Origin: CAXRDE01 sp964229355
Lineage (GTDB): Bacteria > Cyanobacteriota > Sericytochromatia > UBA7694
DNA length: 64,000 bases
Assembly (NCBI GenBank): GCA_964229355.1
Contig: CAXRDE010000023.1
Location: 186,001 to 250,000 of the forward strand
Direction of reading: 5' to 3'
A model generated the notes under the pieces. The model was not told the origin of the DNA, did not search any database, and saw only the letters and a program-made list of their open reading frames with translations. Position numbers and translations under genes: made by a program. Positions within the stretch are counted from its first letter, which is position 1. The number at the start of each line of letters is the position of its first letter. This document shows, piece by piece, positions 58,949 through 64,000 of the stretch.

Positions 58949-60079
58949 ATGACTGACAAAACATATCATGTAATCATTGCAGGCTCAGGTGGCATTGGAA
59001 GTGCCACAGCATTATTATTGCAACAGGGTCTTATTCAAACCGAAGTGTATCTGGGAGACGCTTCTCTAGATGCCGCCCAGGCCGCTGCTGCCTGGGTAGA
59101 AGCTGGCTTTGATCATCCCGTACGTGTCCATGCTTTTGAAATGCCTCTGGAAGGAACCAGCGCCATCTTCGATCAGTATTTGGCCCAGGCAGATATTTTG
59201 TTGGACTGCTTGCCCGGTAGCGAAGCACCCCGCATGGCCCGTCTGGCCAAACAACACGGTCTGCATTACGCCAATGTCACCGAATACGTCAAAGAAACCG
59301 ACGAGATCATGGCCCTGGGTCAGGGTATTGAGCAGGGGTTCATTTTGCAAACCGGCCTGGCCCCCGGCTTTATTAACGTCCTGGGCATGCAGTTGTTCCA
59401 ACAATTTTGTCACACCTTCGGCGTTGAGAAAGCAGACACCGTCAAAATGCGCGTGGGTGCTTTAACCGATGAGATCGTTGCTCCCCATTACTATGGTTTT
59501 ACCTGGAGTAAGGTGGGCGTGGCCACCGAGTATCTCAAGCCGGCCATTGTGGTCAGAGACTTTGAAAAAACCGAGCGTCCTTCACTCACGGATCTTGAGA
59601 CCTTAAACGTCAACGGCGTCGACTATGAAGAAGCCTTAACCTCTGGCGGGGTTTCCGATCTGCCCGACGCTTTGGCCGGTCGTGTCCGTCATTTGGATTA
59701 TAAAACCCTGCGCCACCCCGGCCACTATCAATGGGTTATTAACGCCATTGAGAGCGAAGATTTACATACTCCTGATCAGCTGCAAAACTACATGGAAGAA
59801 CATATTCCTGACTTTGAAGCTGATTTTGTGGTGATTTATGCCTCTGTGGAGGGCAAAGACAGCACAGGTACCCCTCAAAAGCTGGAAAAATCCTATCATA
59901 TTAAGCCTTCTCAGGTGGGCAAGCACACCCTGCGGGCCATTCAATCCACCACTGCAGCGGGTCTTGCCGAGTCAGCGCGCATGTTGCTTGAAGGCCACGT
60001 CAAAGGCCCTATTTTACAAAGCGATGTAAATCCTGATACCTTTATGCAAGGGCCCTTTGTGTCCGAAATTTATATCTAA
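58949..60079 (+). CDS. Saccharopine dehydrogenase family oxidoreductase
   Basis: A 376-residue protein of the saccharopine dehydrogenase/LYS9-like family. The N-terminal Rossmann domain has IIAGSGGIGSATALLL and an acidic residue ending strand 2. The catalytic part has DCLPGSEAPRMARLAKQHG, YANVTEYVKET and QTGLAPGFINVLGMQL, then RHPGHYQWVINAIE. Relatives include saccharopine, carboxynorspermidine and homospermidine enzymes, plus many of unknown substrate. No lysine or polyamine gene is adjacent to narrow it. An AGGAA ribosome binding site precedes the ATG. Confidence 0.85.
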   Translation: MTDKTYHVIIAGSGGIGSATALLLQQGLIQTEVYLGDASLDAAQAAAAWVEAGFDHPVRVHAFEMPLEGTSAIFDQYLAQADILLDCLPGSEAPRMARLAKQHGLHYANVTEYVKETDEIMALGQGIEQGFILQTGLAPGFINVLGMQLFQQFCHTFGVEKADTVKMRVGALTDEIVAPHYYGFTWSKVGVATEYLKPAIVVRDFEKTERPSLTDLETLNVNGVDYEEALTSGGVSDLPDALAGRVRHLDYKTLRHPGHYQWVINAIESEDLHTPDQLQNYMEEHIPDFEADFVVIYASVEGKDSTGTPQKLEKSYHIKPSQVGKHTLRAIQSTTAAGLAESARMLLEGHVKGPILQSDVNPDTFMQGPFVSEIYI

Positions 60080-60101
60080 GCACCATGCAAAGGAATTGAG
60101 A

Positions 60102-61394
60102 ATGAGAAACTTGAGATCCTTACCCTGGAAACGTTGGGGAAGCCTTGCCCTGCTGAGCAGTCTGGCTCTGGGCAGTTGTCAGGGTTCACGCCCTTTAACG
60201 GTACCGGTGAACCGCAGTTTCTCTTCTCAAACCACCGTAGGACCTCAGGCACCTACCCCTCAGGCGATTCCTGGCGAAGTTGTGGTACGCTTGCGCTCAG
60301 GCGTCCCGCCAGAAGACTATGCCCAACGCCATGGTTTACGTTTTAAAGAAGCCCTGGGGCTTCACATGTACGTCTTTGAAAGTGAGGTTCCTGTGGCTTT
60401 AAGTCATTTAAGCCAGGACCCCAGTACCCACTGGGTGGAACCCAACTATACCCTGAGCTTGCCTCCCGTATCGGGTCGCGAAGCCGCCCCCCCGCAACCC
60501 CATATGCCGGTCCGCAGTACACTGCCCAACGATCCGCTACTGCCCGCCCAATATGGCTTTAGCATTACTGGTATGGAGCAAGTCTGGCGACAGCACCCCG
60601 GACGCCCTGAAGTGGTGGTGGCCGTGATCGACTCAGGGATTGACGGCAGCCATCCGGAGTTTCAGGGACAACTGGTGGAAGGGTTTGATTTCACCTTAAA
60701 AACACCCGCTCCCGGGGGGACTATAGACGGCTATGGCCACGGCACCCATGTGGCGGGCGTGATCGGTGCTCTCAGCAATAACGGCCAGGGCATCGCGGGC
60801 CTGGCCCCGGGATGTAAGCTCATGCCTGTGCGCATTTTTAACAACTGGGGTCAATCGGAGTCCGGCCGCTCTGCCAAAGCCGTCATCTGGGCCGTGGATC
60901 AGGGCGCAAAAGTCATTAACGCCAGTTGGGGAAGCCCCATGCTGGGCGAGGCTTCTAAAGCCGCCTACGAATATGCCCTTGCAAAAGATGTGGTCTTTGT
61001 GGCGGCCGTGGGCAATGCGGGCAATGAAGATCCCAAATATCCTGGCGCCGTTGCTGAGGCGATTGGCGTGGCCGCTACCAATGCCGACGATCGCTGGGGG
61101 AGTTTTTCGACCTTTGGAGAATGGGTAGATCTGGGCGCACCCGGTGCCGGCATCTTGTCGACTTACCCCTTAGCAAAAGGCAACGGCTACCGTATTATGG
61201 ACGGCACCTCAATGGCTGCTCCTTTTGTGAGTGCTGCAGCCGCTTTACTGCGTTCCCAACACCCTGACTGGAGCGTGGCACAGGTACGACAACGCCTGGA
61301 ATCCACCGCCAAAGACGTGATTATGGCCGGTAAAGATAAGTACTCAGGGTACGGTCGTGTAGATATTGCAGCGGCTCTGAACAACGAAAGATAG
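60102..61394 (+). CDS. Subtilisin-like serine protease lipoprotein
   Basis: A 430-residue S8 protease. The start at 60102 is chosen because AAGGAATTGAG precedes it; an upstream in-frame codon lies inside the previous gene. The lipoprotein signal ends LGSC. A propeptide-like region follows (EVVVRLRSGVPPEDYAQRHG to HWVEPNY), as in fervidolysin-type enzymes. The catalytic triad is intact: D177 in AVIDSGIDG, H213 in GHGTHVAG and S370 in GTSMAAP, with the oxyanion-hole asparagine in AVGNAGNED. It would act outside the cytoplasm, anchored to a membrane. Targets are unknown. Confidence 0.93.
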   Translation: MRNLRSLPWKRWGSLALLSSLALGSCQGSRPLTVPVNRSFSSQTTVGPQAPTPQAIPGEVVVRLRSGVPPEDYAQRHGLRFKEALGLHMYVFESEVPVALSHLSQDPSTHWVEPNYTLSLPPVSGREAAPPQPHMPVRSTLPNDPLLPAQYGFSITGMEQVWRQHPGRPEVVVAVIDSGIDGSHPEFQGQLVEGFDFTLKTPAPGGTIDGYGHGTHVAGVIGALSNNGQGIAGLAPGCKLMPVRIFNNWGQSESGRSAKAVIWAVDQGAKVINASWGSPMLGEASKAAYEYALAKDVVFVAAVGNAGNEDPKYPGAVAEAIGVAATNADDRWGSFSTFGEWVDLGAPGAGILSTYPLAKGNGYRIMDGTSMAAPFVSAAAALLRSQHPDWSVAQVRQRLESTAKDVIMAGKDKYSGYGRVDIAAALNNER

Positions 61395-61402
61395 GTTCTG
61401 GT

Positions 61403-64000
61403 ATGATTTTTAATCTTTTATGGGTAAGTTCAGCCCCTCAGGATACCGCTGCCCTTGAGCTAATCACGGGCCTCTCTCAGGTTTTAACCCATGAAATCGC
61501 CCTGACCCGTGTGGCCTACGATGAGCGTAAAGGCCTCTTACCCTTTTACCAACAGGCACAAAAGTTAAGCCAGTCTGGCCCCTGTCTCTTACTCTTTGAA
61601 GGCGAGTCCCTTGAAAACACAGATCTTTTAAAAAACCACCTGGATCAGGGTTTTACACCCATGGTCTATGCGCAAATCTACCACCCTGAACACATCGAAT
61701 TGGCCCCACGGCTCTTTTTTAACAGTGAAGCCTTCCTTGAAGGATGCCGGTTTGTCAGCGATACCGTCCCACCCCCTGAGCACGTGCCATTATCTCTACA
61801 GGCAGAAGCCCACTGTGTTTATACCCGACACTTTGCTCCCCACCAGAGCGAAGCAGCCCAGCAGAGCAACACCGATGATTATCGTTTTTGGAAAGCCTAC
61901 CAGGACTTTAAAGCCATGCGCGACCAGGAAGCGCTTTCGGGCTTTAAAGCGCTATTGACCTCTCCCCAAAGCTATTGGCGCCATAGCGCACAGGTTATGT
62001 ACTTAAAAACCCTCTGGGAGACCCATGAATACCAGCATTGCTTTGAAGAGCTGGAGCGCTTGCGGCAACAGCACGAAGCCCTCGAAAATTTTCCAGCCCT
62101 GTGGATTTTAAGGGCTGTTATTGCCCAACAGTTTCAAGCCATAGATACGGCCTTTGAATGCTTTAATATGGTAGAAACCCTGACAGAGCGAGGGCATTTT
62201 CCCTTAAAGCATTTCTTTTTAGAACGGGCTGATATCACCTGGAAACCCCTTTTAGGCATCGCAGAGCTGGCCCTCAAAGAAGGTCTTTACCCCAAAGCCG
62301 CACAAGCCTTCAAGCAGGCTGCCACATACCTGCCTGAACACGACTATGTGCTGAGCGGCTGGCTACAGAGTGCCTTTTTAACCCGCCGTTATAACGAAGT
62401 CATGCAGATCCTGGCAAAAGACACGCCTTTGCGGGGCATTTCAGATCTGGCCCGTGAAAGTCTCGAAGCCATGCATCAGATTAAAGAAGCGCCGCAGCAA
62501 GAAAACACCTGGAAAAAGCTCGCTGATCTTGTGGAAAAAGAGCATACGGATCCCTTTGTGCTTTCCATTTGGATTGAGGTGGCGGTTTTGTGCCTGCAGC
62601 ACCAGCACGTGGCACTGGCCCGCCAATTTTTGTTTCACATTCTGAAGTATCAGCCCCAGGAAGTCATGCTCTGGCACAATCTGGCCTATACGTACTTCGC
62701 AGAGCAAGACTATGCCCATGCCGAAAAATACTACCGCCAGGCCTTAAGTGTGGCCCCTCATTACCCCAACAGTCAATTTGACCTGGCCAAAACCCTGGTG
62801 ATGCAACAGCAGCATGCAGAGGCGATTCAGGTCTTACGCCAACTGCTCAAAGAACACCCCCGCTTTCAAGAGGCCCGCAAAGCCCTGCAAGAGCTTGAGG
62901 CCCTTGAAGCTTTTGAAGCCCAGGCCTTTTTGCCCGATCATCAAGGGCAATCCAAAGGCCTGAGTCTGGAAGACGCCCCCTTTGTCTTCGCCTTTCCGGG
63001 CTTACCCACCTGGCACCATGGCGTTGATCTCTTACTGAAAGCCTATTACGAAGAATTTAGTCCAGCAGACCGGGTGGTCCTCGCAATCCCGTTGACAGAG
63101 GAACAGTCCACAGACACCCTCAATGCGGCACGAGAATGGGCTCTGAGCCATCTTGAAGAAGATTTTTTACCGCCCGTGGTTTTGCTAACAGAAGCTTTGC
63201 CTTTGATTCCCGATCTCGCCTGTTGGGTGTTTCCCTGGCGGGTTTCTCCATCCGCTGCCTTTATAACCGCTTTAGAAAAACAAAAATACGCCTGTATCAC
63301 CCCCCAGCCCCTGGGAGATTTAAAGACCTTTGGAGAGGTGGATCCCGCCACCCATCAGGCCTGGCAGTCCGTCAGCGTTGAAGAACTCAAACAACAATTG
63401 CGCTTACACCTGACCCAGGCGCGGGCACAACAGGGATCACGTACAGAGCCCATCACCCAAATGGCTTCTACCCATGACTTCTTATCTCTGGCTTCAACAA
63501 CTTCCCCTTTAAATACCCTCCCAACAGGCGAGTCACCTGCCGCTGAAAGCCCACAACACCTTGAGGACCTGCTTGCACAAACCCCCTCCCTCGGGGTTTG
63601 CATGATCGTTAAGGACGAGGCGCAGGTCCTTCAAAAAGCCCTGGATAGCGTGCGCCAGGAAGCCCAGGAAATCATTGTGATAGACACAGGATCTACCGAT
63701 GGCACCCTGGAGATACTCGCCCAATACGCTGAGGTAAAAGTACACCCCTTCACGTGGTGCGATGACTTTGCGGCCGCCCGCAACGCTGCTTTTGAAAAAG
63801 CCAGCACCGATTGGGTATTATTTCTCGATGCCGATGAGTACGTAGAACCCGGCTTTATTTCGCGTCTGCGTCTGACCTTAAACCAGCATACTGCTGACGC
63901 TTATTGCTTTAGGGTCGTGGCCGTGCTCCCCGACGGTCGTATTGACCCCCAACACTCCCTGGGCGGGGTGCCCCGCTTGTTTCCCAACCAACCGGAGTAC
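61403..64000 (+). CDS. TPR-containing glycosyltransferase family 2 protein, 3' end cut
   Basis: The frame opens with the ATG at 61403 (GGTTCTGGT upstream, weak site), 9 nt after the protease stop, and remains open for 866 codons to the window end. The N-terminal 120 residues look like a degenerate glycosyltransferase-type Rossmann fold. Residues about 160-505 are helical repeats with clear TPRs near 425-500 (LWHNLAYTYFAEQDYAHAEK). Residues 520-680 form another domain. A GT2 glycosyltransferase begins near 731 (LGVCMIVKDEA, VIDTGSTDGTLEI, FLDADEYVEPGF, the DxD motif). Such TPR-GT2 proteins often glycosylate surface structures or peptides. The acceptor is unknown. Confidence 0.85.
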   Translation, partial: MIFNLLWVSSAPQDTAALELITGLSQVLTHEIALTRVAYDERKGLLPFYQQAQKLSQSGPCLLLFEGESLENTDLLKNHLDQGFTPMVYAQIYHPEHIELAPRLFFNSEAFLEGCRFVSDTVPPPEHVPLSLQAEAHCVYTRHFAPHQSEAAQQSNTDDYRFWKAYQDFKAMRDQEALSGFKALLTSPQSYWRHSAQVMYLKTLWETHEYQHCFEELERLRQQHEALENFPALWILRAVIAQQFQAIDTAFECFNMVETLTERGHFPLKHFFLERADITWKPLLGIAELALKEGLYPKAAQAFKQAATYLPEHDYVLSGWLQSAFLTRRYNEVMQILAKDTPLRGISDLARESLEAMHQIKEAPQQENTWKKLADLVEKEHTDPFVLSIWIEVAVLCLQHQHVALARQFLFHILKYQPQEVMLWHNLAYTYFAEQDYAHAEKYYRQALSVAPHYPNSQFDLAKTLVMQQQHAEAIQVLRQLLKEHPRFQEARKALQELEALEAFEAQAFLPDHQGQSKGLSLEDAPFVFAFPGLPTWHHGVDLLLKAYYEEFSPADRVVLAIPLTEEQSTDTLNAAREWALSHLEEDFLPPVVLLTEALPLIPDLACWVFPWRVSPSAAFITALEKQKYACITPQPLGDLKTFGEVDPATHQAWQSVSVEELKQQLRLHLTQARAQQGSRTEPITQMASTHDFLSLASTTSPLNTLPTGESPAAESPQHLEDLLAQTPSLGVCMIVKDEAQVLQKALDSVRQEAQEIIVIDTGSTDGTLEILAQYAEVKVHPFTWCDDFAAARNAAFEKASTDWVLFLDADEYVEPGFISRLRLTLNQHTADAYCFRVVAVLPDGRIDPQHSLGGVPRLFPNQPEY

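Overview
The window is dense, ordinary bacterial chromosome. It holds 46 protein-coding genes with short gaps (none above 300 bases) and many 1 to 14 nt overlaps. I see no tRNA, rRNA, CRISPR array or insertion sequence. The organism looks Gram-negative and flagellated: it has flagellin, two hook/rod-type proteins, seven lipoproteins with Pro/Ser/Thr-rich segments, MurA and a YbdG-like MscS channel. The ATP synthase cluster encodes both b and b' peripheral-stalk subunits but a gamma subunit of ordinary bacterial length, without the extra segment of photosynthetic cyanobacteria. Together these suggest, without proving, a non-photosynthetic lineage near Cyanobacteria (Vampirovibrionia/Sericytochromatia/Blackallbacteria type). 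No taxonomic marker such as rRNA is present.

Layout. 1-2.7 kb: potassium uptake (5'-cut KtrB, KtrA) coupled to a small HAMP-type membrane protein. 2.7-6.5 kb: ProA, a YjbQ protein, an APP1-type phosphatase lipoprotein and a second lipoprotein, ending at a strong bidirectional terminator. 6.5-12.1 kb (minus): pepF and the fatty-acid beta-oxidation pair fadI-fadJ, spaced 13 nt apart. 12.2-15.3 kb: two unrecognised Pro/Gln-rich and coiled-coil proteins behind a sigma-28-like promoter, sharing an internal motif present three times. 15.3-24.6 kb: a lipoprotein, MetH, dUTPase, a coiled-coil response regulator, flagellin, a GFA-domain protein and MurA. 24.8-31.1 kb (minus): ATP synthase b'-b-delta-alpha-gamma-beta-epsilon plus an unknown exported protein 6 nt downstream; the membrane subunits a and c are absent. 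31.2-37.1 kb (minus): two very large FlgE/F/G-family paralogues and a third protein that may be related.

37.1-40.0 kb: an EVE-McrB-like motor gene overlapping a McrC-like PD-(D/E)XK nuclease gene. This is a probable modification-dependent (type IV) restriction module, followed at 11 nt by thrB and then lysC. 42-45 kb: a histidine kinase preceded by a 12-bp inverted repeat, convergent with a phospholipase-D-like lipoprotein. 45-53 kb: a YfbK-type VWA lipoprotein, a Ca2+-type P-type ATPase and a large lipoprotein combining an IPT/TIG domain, a parallel beta-helix and a C-terminal FKBP domain. 52.8-58.9 kb: an MscS channel, a PAS-GGDEF-EAL-CZB protein, an FHA-class III cyclase and a GST. 58.9-64 kb: a saccharopine-dehydrogenase-family protein, a subtilisin-like lipoprotein and a TPR-glycosyltransferase cut by the window end.

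Predicted promoters here are repeatedly of the extended -10 type (TGnTAnAAT). The pepF-fad and murA promoters carry a nearly identical 19-nt element with a perfect 11-nt palindromic core at the same distance upstream of the -10, suggesting a shared regulator. The best candidates for unusual biology are the sigma-28-linked unknown pair, the hook-like paralogues with lectin-like inserts, the EVE-McrB/nuclease module, the FKBP-beta-helix lipoprotein and the zinc-sensor (CZB) bifunctional c-di-GMP enzyme.
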